The position numbers and the translations under genes are program-made. From contig JALMQS010000075.1 in NCBI GenBank assembly GCA_024734495.1, forward strand, positions 9,792,757-9,856,756: DNA of 64,000 nucleotides. Direction: 5' to 3'. Source of the DNA: Forficula auricularia (Eukaryota > Arthropoda > Insecta > Dermaptera > Forficulidae). The notes beneath the pieces are model-generated. The model did no database searches. It worked only from the letters and a program-made list of their open reading frames with translations, and had not been told where the DNA came from. Of the stretch, positions 1 to 13,500 are shown piece after piece (position 1 is the stretch's first letter; each line of letters opens with the position of its first letter).

Positions 1-1176
1 TAGTAAAGTCAATTATCTTCAACGAATATTATTTATATAGTAAAGTCAATTAATTGTCTTCAAAGAATATTATGTAAAAAAACTAAAACAGTTAATTTAA
101 CATATAATATAAACAAAGAATCAAAATAAAGGATAGTGAATCGATTTTAAGCAGCGCCTATATCATAACTTTTTACTAAAATTCTAAATTTTTATTTTTT
201 CATTTAATACAACTAGTTTAATTGATTTAATAATATTATATATAGATATATTAACGAATAAATATTTTTGTTTTCATATAAATATAAATATACAAATATC
301 AATGAAATGTGATTTGAAAAAACAAAATAAAATGAAGAGTACCGTATTTTTGAAAATGATTAATAAATGAAATTTATTTCTTATGAATTAAAAAAAAAAA
401 AAAACGGAAAAAATAGTCGAGCGAAATTGTCCCATGCCATTTATGAAATAAAATAAAAAATAAAAAAATTAAATTAAATAAAAATCAATAATCATTATGA
501 TAAGCTTACCTCGCACAATCGGTAGGAGTTCATAAAAGGTTTAACGTTTTAAATTTAATTAAGATTATTTTATAACTTTAGACTTACTTATTTTTTAGTA
601 TATAAACGGATTAAAAAAAAAATAAAAGCATAGAAATATGGAAGCAGCTTGTTATAATTTATAATCAATGTTTTGTTTTTTTCCCTGAATTAATTTCAAT
701 AATGGAAATATAATTAATATAAATAAATTATAACTACAAATTAATAATCAATTTATTGTTGTAGCTGTTTAAGATGGAAATATAAATTAGCCACATTTAA
801 ATTTATATTTGAAATTTACAATTATTGAAAAGATATTAAAAAAAAAATCAAATCAAATTGTACTATTCCAATCAAATTCAATTATTTGAAGAAATTAATA
901 ACTTTTTAGTTTTGACAGAGTTGGATTTAGGTCTTTTGTCAGATGGGCAAGTTTGAATCCCCCCCCCCCCCAATACTAAATATATACAAAAAATTTCCTG
1001 CTTCCCAAAATGTGGCACCAATGTCACGTGTCCCCTTTGCCCCTTTGATCCGACCCTAAGTTTTAGAAATTTCAAATAAAAATATTAAAAGACATTTAAA
1101 TATATAGGTACTATAAATTTCCTATTTTTTTTTTTTTTACAAATTTATTTTCACATCGTTTTGCCTAGCAAAAGAT
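1..1176. other. AT-rich flank, no gene seen
   Basis: Very AT-rich DNA beyond the 3' end of the BuGZ gene. I see no convincing coding region on either strand. It contains homopolymer tracts, including a run of C near 960-972, and short ORFs with no recognisable motif. Confidence 0.6.
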
Positions 1177-1772
1177 CAGTGGCGTAGCCAGGGGGGGGGG
1201 GGTGGCCCTCTTATATTTTTCGCCCCCCGCTCTCACTAATTACATCTAACCAAAATCAAAAAGAAAAAAATAAGAAACTTGGGAAAATGAGAACCCTTTC
1301 AGGTTTTTTTATCTATATGTTTGGTGATCTCTTCTTTAAGTCGGTAAATGGTTTAATCAAAGAAAAAGTAATGCATTTTATTTATTGTAATATATACCGT
1401 GCCTACCCACACTATTAAAAAACATTGTAAATTTACTATAAATTTTAAAATACAAATACAAGATTGCGTATAGTAAAAAAAATACTATATTTATGTTGGT
1501 AAAATCACATTAACTCATTGCAAAAATAAATTGTAACTTTACTTTTTTCTTGTATTAATTAGATACGTATTACTACAAAATATGTTTTAAGATTACAATT
1601 CTGGTATGTAATATTATTAAAAAGTTTTGAGACCGGACTTCCCATTTCTTATAGTAAAATTAAATAAGAAATTTTTAACAGTGCAGGAAAAAGAAAAAAA
1701 ATCACTTAATTCAAATAATTTTGGTCAAAGCAGTTTTGCCCCACCCGCCCCAAAAGTCTGGCTACGCCACTG
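1177..1772. mobile_element. hAT-like MITE (CAGTGGCGTAGCCAGG termini)
   Basis: The element begins CAGTGGCGTAGCCAGG and ends with the inverted match CTGGCTACGCCACTG. It is flanked by an exact 8-bp duplication, caaaagat, at 1169-1176 and 1773-1780. Eight-base duplications and CAGTGG-type ends are typical of the hAT superfamily. At about 596 bp with no transposase it is a non-autonomous derivative. The long G run just inside the left end is a likely length-variable tract. Confidence 0.85.
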
Positions 1773-2130
1773 CAAAAGATCCCGAAAATGGATGTTGAAC
1801 CCACTCCAATGGAATAGGGACCGTGCGTTTAACATAGAGGCAGCACTACTGCCGAAGGTAGCGCTCTCTTGTGTTTATTTATTCAAATAATTTGGGAGAA
1901 TTGGGTCAAATTTTGTATTATAGTAGTATTGTAACGTGCACGGAGCCTAGGAGACCGTGAGCGGGTCTCTTTGTCTTGGAGACTCTTTGGGGCCAAGGTT
2001 GTTTACTTTATTTTTACTAAACAAAAAATGTCATATAAACGTTTAATAAATCATCCCAAAAAGCTTACATTTTCTTCGCCAGTTGGCACTAAAGTCGTGA
2101 CGCACGGCCCCTATAGGCTGTTCAAAAGCT
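1773..2130. repeat. Interspersed repeat shared with 18400-18490 and 53564-53640
   Basis: The stretch around 1800-1900 recurs inverted at 18400-18490 (shared words include gccgaaggtagcgctctc and caaataatttgg). The part from about 1929 (ttgtaacgtgca, then tctctttgtctt) resembles the start of the minus-strand LINE at 53564. The hAT-like MITE just before it is inserted in this repeat. Class not determined. Confidence 0.6.
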
Positions 2131-2884
2131 TCCATAAAGACACCATTTGAGGTGTGTTTTTTTATTAATTGACAGTTTCAGGTTTTACTATATTATTATT
2201 ATAATATCAGCTGAGACCTGATTAATAATTAAACGAAGAGAAATTATTTCTAACCTATATTAGATTCCCAACCTCTAAAAATACAATATATACATTGAAA
2301 TATTATGTGTCAAGTTTCCTCAGAGATATAGTTAAATATTTCTAGAGTTTCCCGAAACGAAAAAGTATACACTGTCCAATATATTAAGCCAATAACTCAT
2401 TTTATATTCTCATATTAAAACAAAATTAATTTAACTTGGTTAAAAGAAGTACCAAAACGGTGAACGTCTTTGGCAAATATTTATTCACTAATTATTAAAA
2501 TTGAATCAAGAGATTGTTAAAAATTGTTTCTCTATTTTATTATTTTGATTTATTTAATAGACTTTTTGTAATTCATCCAAATAATAATAATTACGTACCA
2601 AGAATAAATGATACTTAATTTTTACGTTAATTCAAATGTCATAATATTGTTTCAAAAAATTGAAAATAACACTAGAAATAAAGTATCAGATTTTTTAGTA
2701 CATTATTATATTTTGTACCCGACCCCCGTAGACATAGATATAAGGCCACTAATTCATTCTAGTATCAATATGGTGGTTGCACACGGCAATTTAATCAAAA
2801 AGACATTTTTATTTTTAAAACAGACTATAAAAAGGTTACTAGATTCTTTTAAAATTGTTTAGTTATCATTAATTTCTTAATACC

Positions 2885-3027
2885 AGGGGATCAGAGTTCG
2901 AATCCGACTCGAGGCATCGAGCTCAAATCTGACCCTGGGGGTAGAGACAAATTTAGAGACAATATAATTAGTATCGTAAATTGGCTTAAGGCTAGAAAGC
3001 CGAAAAGCAAAAAAAAAAAAAAAAATC
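2885..3027 (+). mobile_element. 5'-truncated tRNA-derived SINE with poly(A) tail
   Basis: A pol III B-box-like block with a T-arm appearance (GAGTTCGAATCC) lies at about 2893-2905. A short unrelated body of roughly 100 bp follows and ends in a 17-base A run near 3009-3026. This is the layout of a tRNA-derived SINE. No A box is visible, so the copy appears 5'-truncated. It differs in body and tail from the SINE at 25112-25483. Confidence 0.5.
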
Positions 3028-4411
3028 TTAATTTTGTTTAGCATTTATTGATTAGTTTTTAATCAAATAGTTACAATTATATAATTTGATTACATATTTT
3101 GAAAATTTAATTATATATTATATTTATAAAAAAATTTATAATTTTAAAATAATAAATTAAAATCAAATTGGATAAAGTAAATAAAATTATCTAAAATTTG
3201 ATTGGTTTTTACAACGTAAGTAAATTCTTAATAAAACTTGAGTCAATTTAGATATGGCCAATTATTAGTACAAAAATAATCAATATTTTTTTTCCTCGTA
3301 AATAATGACAAATTATTAATCAAGTCTATAATATTTCCACCTTAAACATTGTTGACTAGAGTTATAACATATAATATGTATTTTTGAAAAAAAAAGAAAG
3401 TGAAATGACATCAAGCACAAATTAAATATTTTTTGTAAATATTATTATCGCCCAAACATAATAAAAAGAACACTAAATCAGATGGTTGATATTAGAATTT
3501 TTAGTTTAAACATTCTTCCACCATATTAATAATAACTCTCTGGTGCAATAAAGGGCCTTAGATTTCACTAACCTTTTGTCGCCCGAAAAGCCACAGGTAC
3601 TAGTTTAATTAATACATGTACTAAATATCATATAGTTAACGCTTGAATTAATGATTTATATGAGTTACCTGGAGGTAGGTGGTGGAAGACATACACCCAA
3701 CTACATGCCCAGTCATTTGGCCTCACACATTACCACTATTAGTTAGGCAAATCCAAATGTAGAGAAACTCGACACCTACCGGATTTTGATTTACTAATGT
3801 TGTTTATCAGTTTATATCTATGACCCTCACAATAAAATCAATTTGTAATTATATCAATTTCATCACAAATACCTTTAAATAAAAGGTAGCCATTATACTT
3901 CAAACTGCTGAGTTTTCTTGATTGACAATCATATTTATATAAAACCCATTTATTTATATATATATTTTTTTTTTAATTTCACCTACAAGCCAATCTAAAA
4001 AGCTACACCAAAACGTGAATAATAAAATAGAATAGAGATCAAAAGTTATAAACAATCAATCTATTTAAATACATATCTAAATACTTAACAATTATAAAAT
4101 TAAATGGATTATATAAGAATAAATAAGTGCGATAATATAAGATAAGCCAAGAAAAAAAAAAAATTTAAAATAATAATCTAGTCCTATAAATTTTTGACAC
4201 AAAGCCCGAGAGTGACGCGAAATTAAATAATAACATTCGGACACATCTAGAAACACATGAGAACATCAAAGTGGAATTCATGTGCTTACTTAGGGGTTAA
4301 GAAATTACCTGAAAGTAATCATCTTACATGTCGGTTTGGGGGTATAAAAAGAAGTTTTATCTTTTAGGGGCTCACTGACCAGAGAAGCCAAAGCCCCCCA
4401 GGGACAGGTGA
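3028..4411. other. BuGZ 3' flank / probable 3' UTR, no other gene seen
   Basis: DNA immediately downstream (minus sense) of the BuGZ stop codon. It should hold the 3' UTR, but no polyadenylation site can be fixed by eye. Otherwise AT-rich with no coding region recognised. Confidence 0.4.
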
Positions 4412-4521
4412 TCATCTGAATCTGGGGTGCATCATAGGAGTAAGCATTGGTGGGCCGCCAAACGGCATCGGGGGTGCTGCGTAGTGGTGCATTGCACCTG
4501 GTGGAAGAGCTCCGATGAGTC
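4412..4521 (-). CDS. BuGZ: BuGZ exon 10 (stop codon)
   Basis: Starts after a TTTAG acceptor in the phase left by exon 9 and encodes [18 protein letters not shown], then a Pro/Met-rich tail ending MMHPRFR and TGA (4412-4414). Confidence 0.88.
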
Positions 4522-7500
4522 CTAAAACATCAGATTTCAAATATTTATTTATGTGAGCTGAAACCTAGATTCGTTCGTTTATGGGATGATATATATATGC
4601 GTAATTATAGTAATGTATATAATAGAGTGCTCCTTATTTTGGATATTTTAGAATATTTACGCGGACAGGGGTTCATATGGTTCTAAATAAATAAATAAAA
4701 ATATCCCCCAAGTTTCAAGCCCCTATCTCAATTATAACCTAGTGCTACACAGCGATTAAGTTTCGCATCCAAATATGGTAACATGGGGTTTTTGGCATTG
4801 AACGATCAAATTTTTATTCCGGCCAAAAAAAAAATTGAAACTCTGTAGACTTTATCCTTATAATAGCAGCCATCCCTCAGAATTTTTACAGATTTTTAGC
4901 TATTATTTTGGAGCCTATAACTTAGTAATACTAAGATATAGTAGTATTTTATCTAGATGTAACTCCAAAATTGTAATAGTTAAAAATTTGTAAAAATTCT
5001 GAGGGATAGCTACTATTATAAGGATAAAGTCGAGAGTTTCAAATTTTTTGAACCATTACTTTGGCCGGAATAAAAAGCCCTGTCCGCGTAAATATTCGAA
5101 AATATCCAAAATAAGGAGCACCCTAGTATATAATATATATATATTATGACGATTTGGCTCATTCTATCATGTAAATAATAGAATTTTTAATTGCCTTTTG
5201 TCATTTTAAACATATTGAGAAGAAATTGTATGTAAAATTCTTGTTTTTATTCGTTTGTTTTCAAAATAACAAATTAAATTGGATAAATTTTAAAATTCTA
5301 GTGCTTATTATTATTAGTTAAGTTTAGAATCTAATTAATTCTAAAATCAGAAACTCTATAGGCCTTTAAATTCAAAAGTTATTAGTATTTTAAGTAAGTT
5401 TTTCAATTCAAAAAATACAGGTGTCAAAGTTTGACAGCTAATTAAAATAATTTCTATTTTGAGTGCATATATGAGACAATCGTTCATTAAATTCTCTATT
5501 TAATGACTAATGGTCTCATATATGCAGTTGAAATAAAAAAACTATTTTAATTAACTGTCAAACTTTGACAACTGTATTTTTGAATTGAAAACCAAACTAA
5601 AAATCCTAATAACTTTTGAATTTAAAGACCTAAAGATTTCTGTTTTAAGAATTAATTATATTATAAACTTAACTAATAATAACAATGATTAGAAATTTAA
5701 AATTTATCCAATTTAATTTGTTATTTTAAAAACGAATGAATAAAAACAAGAATTTTATTTCTGAGTCAACTTGTTATTAAATAAAGATCAAGAAAATAAT
5801 AATAAACAACCAATCAATGTTACCAAATCAAATAATGATATGTATTCTGATTTTTAATTATGTTACTCTGAGGGTTTCAAGAATTAAAATAGAGCAAACC
5901 ATTTTTATAAAGTGGGATTTCATAGAGTTCTTTATGGTGGATTTTTAAATAGGTTTGTCCTGGGAGTAATAACATGGAGATATGTATGAATTTCTAATAC
6001 TATTTTGCTTATTGAAGAAAAACTAATAATGGTAAATTGAAAAAATATGAATTATTATTATTTATCGATTTCACCTACTATATTAACTTATTATAATCTA
6101 AACAATTATACCTTAAATTTTCTGTAAAATAATAACCATCATCATCGAGTATGTTTGATCGCTGTGTTTATAATCCTAAGGGTGGTTTGACGCTATTCCC
6201 TCATAAGAAACAACTTTAAAATTAAGCCCATACTTAAGGGCGTAAGAAATTTAGGGAAGCCCGTAAGTTGGTTACCTTGGCTCGGAGTTTATTCAGTTCA
6301 GCAGTGGTCTAAAATAATTATATAATAAATAGTTTAAATACTTAAGCCACTGTGGAACTAAATAAAAGTTGGTTTAAATCACGTTTAGTTGTATTTTATA
6401 GCTGCGATGACCATCTTCGGCGGGCCTCTTACTAGTCAAGGTACCCCCTCCCCAGCCCCTGAACTCTCTCGCTGGGGTAGAGTTAAAAAAAACGCTTCTA
6501 AACTGTAATTTGAGAAAGACACCTATACCCCAAATATGAGCTCAATAACTTGAAGATATGAAGCCTTTTGTGTTTAAGAGCCCAAAAAATGCGCCATTTT
6601 CCGGTTCAGGGGTCAAATTTAAAAAAAATTAAAATACTCGAGATATTTAAAAAATAGACGAAAGTACCAAAATTGAATGCTAAAGGTTAAAAACACGAGG
6701 AGATAGACCACTTTGAAAATTTCCCCCAAAATGAATATATCCCCCCCCCCCCCTCAGGGACAAATAGAGCAAAATATCCAAATATGTTTTTTTGTATTTT
6801 AATAGGTACTCCACCTTTCTAAACTAAAACCATATCGATATCTTTTCTGGTTTAAGAGATCTTGGAAAACACACTTTGATGCCCTTTCTCCCCTTTAGGT
6901 TTCAAATTTAAAAAAAAAAACCTTCTTAACGGTTATCCATGTCATTATAGGAATGCATTGTCAAAATTTCAGCCCTTTAGGTCCATCGGTTTAGTCTGTT
7001 TGTCAACCTATCACGGAACTGTTGATGCTATTACTTATATAGATTAAAATAGTATTAAGATTATAAATAATTTGATCATTTAATGAAAATTTCTATCTTA
7101 TTGTTAGGAGAAGATATTTTTTGTAGAGGCGTTAAATGCCACTTATTTATCTTTTAAAAAAGGTTATACCACTTTAGTTCTGAGCCCCTCTGTTTTAATT
7201 AACTGCTCATTAAAAATTGGGAGGTATACATCTAATGTGTTGTTATCTCAGATGGTTAAATTATTCTTATTATATAATAATATACAATATATTTATGGTA
7301 AATTTTCGTTTTTTGGAATACAATTTTTAATGTGTAATTTTATTTGGTGATCATGCATGCTTCGTTTATATATTATAGGTGTTAAATAAATGTATATATA
7401 TATTTTTTAAATAAAATCTCAATTAATGTTTTTCTTAAGTTAGAAAATTATTATTAAGTATATTTATTTTAAATATTTTATAGTTTATTATTGTCTTTAA

Positions 7501-10500
7501 ATATTTAGGCCATTAGTCCAATAAAATGGTTTAAATTTATTATTTTAATATACCTATAATATTTAACCTACAGAAAGAAAGATTAAAACATTCCAATTAA
7601 TTTTAAATAGTTTATATACAGTTGAGTACATTTTTTAAAACTTTCTAATCAATCACATATATCAAATTGTTAGATTTTAGATTTAATAAAAACGACTAAC
7701 ACATTGAATGCATCTTTGTAGTAATTATAAGGATAATAATATTTATAAGATATGGTATAATTTCATCTCATGACCTTATATACCTTAGTTAATTTAGTGA
7801 GGAAGTTGGGGAGGCTGCGGCGCATGCGCGGTTCCATCTTATATACAAGAGGCTGGATTTAGATCTTGGCGAAAGGTTGTATGTTAGGGGAAATGAGATG
7901 GATCATGAAGATTCGTGGGGAGGCTGTGGACCTGAATTATAAGCCGTGGATGATGATTAGAGATGTGATTTATTTGAAATACATATATTTGAAATGCAAA
8001 TACAAAATACCTATTTTTATTTTGCATTTGAAATACTTTTTTTTCGCGTTCAGTTTTGTCTTTATGATGGGATGCCGTAATGTAAAAATATGCATAGGTA
8101 ATTAGTAAAAGTATTTTAGAAAACTTAGTATTTACAAAATTCTAAGTGGTTAAATTCAAATTGGACCTTTGCCGGGCTTCGAAGTTTCTCCTCCTCCCCC
8201 CTTCTGACCCATCCCCTTTGGAGATGAGGGGACGTTCTTGGTCGCCCTTGACCACTCACTGACCGTACTCACTTTCTTGCTTACCCTTATCCTTTATCTG
8301 ATTTACCAACGACAACCTTGCTTAATCTTAATGCCCTTCTCTCTCTGATCTGACCCCTGTTACTTTCCTGGACCATATTCTCTAGACCCCCGATCCTGTT
8401 TCTTATCAGTTTCTTTCTCTCCTTGGAAAAACCTTGCCACGTACCCTCTGCCTTTCTCCCGAAACCGACCCTATGCCCTTTAAGCCTTCTCATAACCATT
8501 GGCTTGAATAAATTCATTTATTGTACTTATTTATCCCTTTATAATAAAGGAGACAGTGATTTTATATACGAAGTGTTATTTGAGTGTCTTCGGCACAGCT
8601 CCTATCACCTACAGTCCATTGATAATCAACCCTTAGAAATCCCCTTTTTGGATTTATTCACTAAGATATCAAAAGAATGTATCTAAATACAAGATACAAA
8701 ATGAAAATTGCAAAAAAAAGTATTTTAGATATAAGATGAAAATACATATCTTGTATCTGCATTTCAAATACTTGTATTTAAAATAAGTCACGATCTCTGG
8801 TGTTAAATAATTTGTAAATATGTATGTGTGATTTCGAAAATCGGAAAGTACGAGTTTCGTTTTAAATAAATGAAATAATAAAGAGGCATTCAACAGTATT
8901 AGTCAAATAATAAAAATGAAAATTGATTTATCGACCAATGATTGAAAGGACCAACCTGGGAGGCCACATGTTCATAGATGTAAGATACGATCACTTACCT
9001 GGGTGAAGCCCCATCGGGGGTTGTCGCATCATATTCATGTTACCTCCGATCATAGCCGGGGGGCCCAGTCGAACCATGTGTGGACCACCCATTGTAGGCA
9101 TAATCGTGACGGAGCTAACTGGAGGTGGAGCGGCGGCCATGGCCGCGGCAACAGAAACCGGCACAGCCGCCATCGCGGCCATAGGAGGCCGGGGTGGGAA
9201 TCGAGGCATCGCAGCACTCACTGCGGCAGCGGCCGCTACAGCTGCGTTTGTCGCAGCACGACGCTCTTCCTACAAACACAAACAATTCATTATTTATTTC
9301 AGATTTAAACATTTAAAACGCTTGTCATCTGCAATATATATAAATATTAATATAATGATGCTAGACCGGTTTTATTATATTTTAAACAATTTTCGATGCT
9401 CTTTTACTCGGTCTTTTAAATTCTCTTAAGATGGACAGTGAGTATATGAATAAATAAATTGTTATTTATTATAAGAGGTATTTTTATTTTGGTTTACAAT
9501 GGTGGCCAATTTTTATCCCATCATTTCGGCATTCTCTGCCTTCATCAGAACCTTAAAATAATTTTTTACAAAGATTTTATATACATCATGTTAACAATAA
9601 TATAAAATATACATCAACTACTTTACCTCTCGCATCACCTATTCCTTCTTTTCATTTGACTACAGAACAACAATACAAATTTTCACCCCTCACAACAATC
9701 CTTTTTCTTTTTTTGACAGAAAATATATATAATATTAGATGATGACTTCTAATATTTGGCCACCATTATAAACCAAAATAAAAATACCTCTTATAACAAA
9801 CAACAATTTATTTATTCATATACTCACTATCTCATCTTAAGAGAATTTAAAAGACCGAGTAAAAAGAGCATCGAAAATTGTTTAAAATATATATAAATAT
9901 ATTTAGGGTCACCCATATCTTTTTGACGATTTCAATCTTAAATAAAATCTGTTGAAAATGCGGGGGAAAAACCTTGGCGCTCTCTATCGGTAGCGTAAAA
10001 GTGGAAATTTCGTTTTGTGTAGGATTTCAGTATCATGGATCAGTTCAACCTAGGAGAAAAAGATATTAATATTGTTTGTTACGCTGATGACACAGTATAA
10101 TAAAGAAGAAGAAGAGGATACATAATTTCAAGAAGGAAGAACCTGCGTTCGAGGTAAAGTGTTATATTCGTTGTGGTGCTGTGAAATGTGTGGAACGCGA
10201 GTTTCGAAAACGTTTTGCGATTCCACCTCCAGGACGTATTCCGCAGCATGCAACGATATTATTGGATGCTGCGGAATACGTCTTTGAGGTGGAATTGCAA
10301 TAGCTTCAACAAGCAGTAGTCTCGCGATATATATCTCGTTTCAAAAGCGCGATCAAAACAATTCTCGTTAATATGTTAATTATTCTTTGATATATTAATG
10401 ATAAAATTATAAATTTATTGAATTGAAAAACGTTTTCGAAACTCGCGTTCCACGAATTCCTTCTTGAAATGATCCATGATACTGAAATCCTATAAAAAAA

Positions 10501-13500
10501 CGAAATTTCCGATAGAGCGCTCCAAGGTTTCTCTCCCGCGTTTTCAATAGATTTTCAAAAAGATATGGGTGACCCTATAGAAAAAGAAAAAATTAATTAT
10601 TGAATGTATTTAAAATATTAAAAAAATACAAATCTTTTATAGAACAATCTTAAAAAGTTATATATATATATATATATCAAAACTTTTTGAGAATACAATT
10701 CTCTTTTAAATAGGTGTATTTGAATGTTGATGTAAAAATAATTGTTGGGTAGAATGATAATGGTGCATATTGTGATAATTTCGATGTGAGGGAATTTTTC
10801 CCATCTTAAGATTGTTCCAAGGCTGAAGATGACATATTTGTAAATGTTGAAACGTTCCTGGGTGACAATAGAATAAAGAAAAATAAAAGATAAAAATGTG
10901 TTTTTTATCAAAAAAGAAAAAAACTAACACCTATTTAAAAGAGAATTGTATCCTCAAAAAATTCAGATATATATATAAATAAAAAATTCTCAGATCAAAA
11001 AATTAAAAATATATATATTTCAAATCCAAACGTTTCGGGAGAAATTCTCCATTTATCAATGAAAATTTAAAAAAAAAAAGTTGCTTTATCTAACCCTGAA
11101 GGTTGCTGCTTTCTAAACATTAGAGAAAGCAACTTTTTTCCTCTTATTTTTTGAAAAATTTCCATTAATAAAGGGAGAATTTCTCCCGAAACTACTTGGG
11201 TTTTAAATATACGTTTTTAAGATTATTCTATATAAGATTTGTATTTTTTTAATATAAAAATATATTGAAAGTTTTTTTGCCGAGAGTAGCAGAATTTTTA
11301 TATATTGAAGGAGACACTAAAAGAGTGAGTCTTTTGCTGGAATTATAAATTTTATATCGAGACTATAGTTCCGAGGGCTTTGCCCTCTTCATCAGTCTAT
11401 TACAATGGATTCATAGGAAAGCCCTCGAAACTATAGTCTCGTTATAAAATTTATAATTCCAGCACTAGACACACTCTTTTATTGTCTCCTTTAATAAATA
11501 TATATATATATATACTCTATATATACACTCAATAGCAAATAACAAAAACGGACATTTTGAGATAAAATGAATAAATACAATATTAAAAAAAATATTTTCA
11601 TATTTTGACTAGATAGGTAATTAAAAAAAATTATTTCTAAAGATTAAATTGTATTTTAATTTTTTCTGGCTTAATAAATATGATTTAAAAAAGAGAAAAT
11701 TGTAACAGCTTTCTATTAAATTAAAAAAATGTCTCTTAATATCTCGTATTTTCCCCTACGTGCTATTTTAAGAGCTTTGTATAAAATAAGTATCAACAGT
11801 TTCGAAGACAAAGAATAGATGATCGATTTCCATTAAATTCATTTTTTTTAATTTCGATATAATAATAAGTTTTCACGGATTAATCGAAAGTGTTAACATT
11901 TTAAATTACGTCTATTATATTCGTCAAAATATATATTTATTTTAATACATTTTATCAAAAAAGAAAAATACAATGTACGTACAAAGACAACTGTAATTGT
12001 TTTAATTCAATTTTAATTTTATCAATGTATTATAATGGAAATTGAGGATGTGTTTTAATGATAAAAGATACATTGTTATTTCTCATAGTTTTATCAATAA
12101 TGGATAATTGAGTTACATATTGAGCCGCTGATGAAGTCGGAGAAATAAGCGAGAAACGTCCGGCTCTTTAAAAGTAAAACTCTGTTTTTAATTTTAATAT
12201 TCCAGTTTCCTACGATTCCTTTTAAAAAGGGCAAATCGACATTTTTATCAGAATTTTAAATTAAAAATAATATTAAAATAAAAGCTTTTATTTTAAATAT
12301 TATTTTCTGATAAAAATGTCGATTTGCCCTTTTTAAAACCCTAAGATTGGAATTTTTCTACCTGAGAATAATTAATTTGATTACGAAAAAACCCATCAAA
12401 AACAATTTAGCCGAAGATGAGACCGTGACAGATCGAAATGTCACCCCAAAAACCCCCTATTTTCATCAAAACCGGTAGAGCCGTTTTCAAAATAGAACAA
12501 AGATACAAACAAATAAATATATATTCAATTTTTGCTCGTTTAATAAGAGTAGATAGATAGATAGATACAGTGGAAATCATTTAACGCGAAAACACTTAAC
12601 ACGAATTAATAATGCGGTCCCGACAAAATACCAGGCATTTTCATATATTTTTTTACTTTATTTTCTTTTAACACGAAACAAAAATCGCTTAACACGAAAA
12701 GATTTCGCTTCTCGGAATGAACAAAATATGTACCATATGTATGTACAAATATACATATCTACGCCGGCGAGAATGTAGAGGGGTCTGAAATAAAAAAGAA
12801 AGACGACAATGTTTATCTAAACACCCCTATGACCCCCCCCCCCCCTTTTACACTTAAACCTAGAAACCGACTTTTTCCTTGGAATTATCGCTCGCATAAG
12901 GATTTTAACAAAACATCTTATATCAATTGGTTTTGGAATTCGGTAATGGGTGTATTGAAAATTCTAAATTGTGTGTTGGAATAAATGAATTTTGTGTAAA
13001 ATTCGATGAATTTGGTTCGTGTTTTTTCTATTTTAGTACAATTTTATTTTTTTATGTGCACAATGGCAAAGAACTCGGGATGAAAATAAACTTACTATTT
13101 CGGTTCATGTATAATACATAATTTGAAATGTAGTGTATCTAATATGATGTACTCTAATGTAATTTTAGTGAGAGTATACCAGCGGTGTGCGGTCCATGAA
13201 TGCTGTGGATGCGGTACATTCCTAAAATTTCAAAACGTCAAGAGTATTTTCATACCGTTTCATATGATATACATAGAAATGTGTGGAAGATATGAAAATG
13301 AAGTATGAGCTTCAGTATTCTAAAATTTTAGAAACTCTCACAAAATACATACATACAACTAATCAATTTCGAGATATCTAAAATTTATACATCTTTCTAA
13401 CGTTAGAAAATTTAAAGAATATTAAAAGAATTTTCGAAATTTCCAAGCTTTCTAATTGAAAATACCTACTTTGATTTTATGAGATTGAAAAGTGAATTAG

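Noticed and set aside
6400..7050. A Helitron or LTR element
   Set aside because: No CTRR hairpin end, no LTR pair and no coding domain; left as an unclassified repeat.
9003..9429. Plus-strand ORFs of 101 and 130 codons over BuGZ exon 9
   Set aside because: They are opposite-strand shadows of a GC-rich exon; their product is low complexity with no conserved motif, while the minus strand fits the gene with splice sites on both sides.
12927..13308. Two small ORFs inside the pogo-like element as its transposase
   Set aside because: Neither shows a DDE, CENP-B or helix-turn-helix motif.
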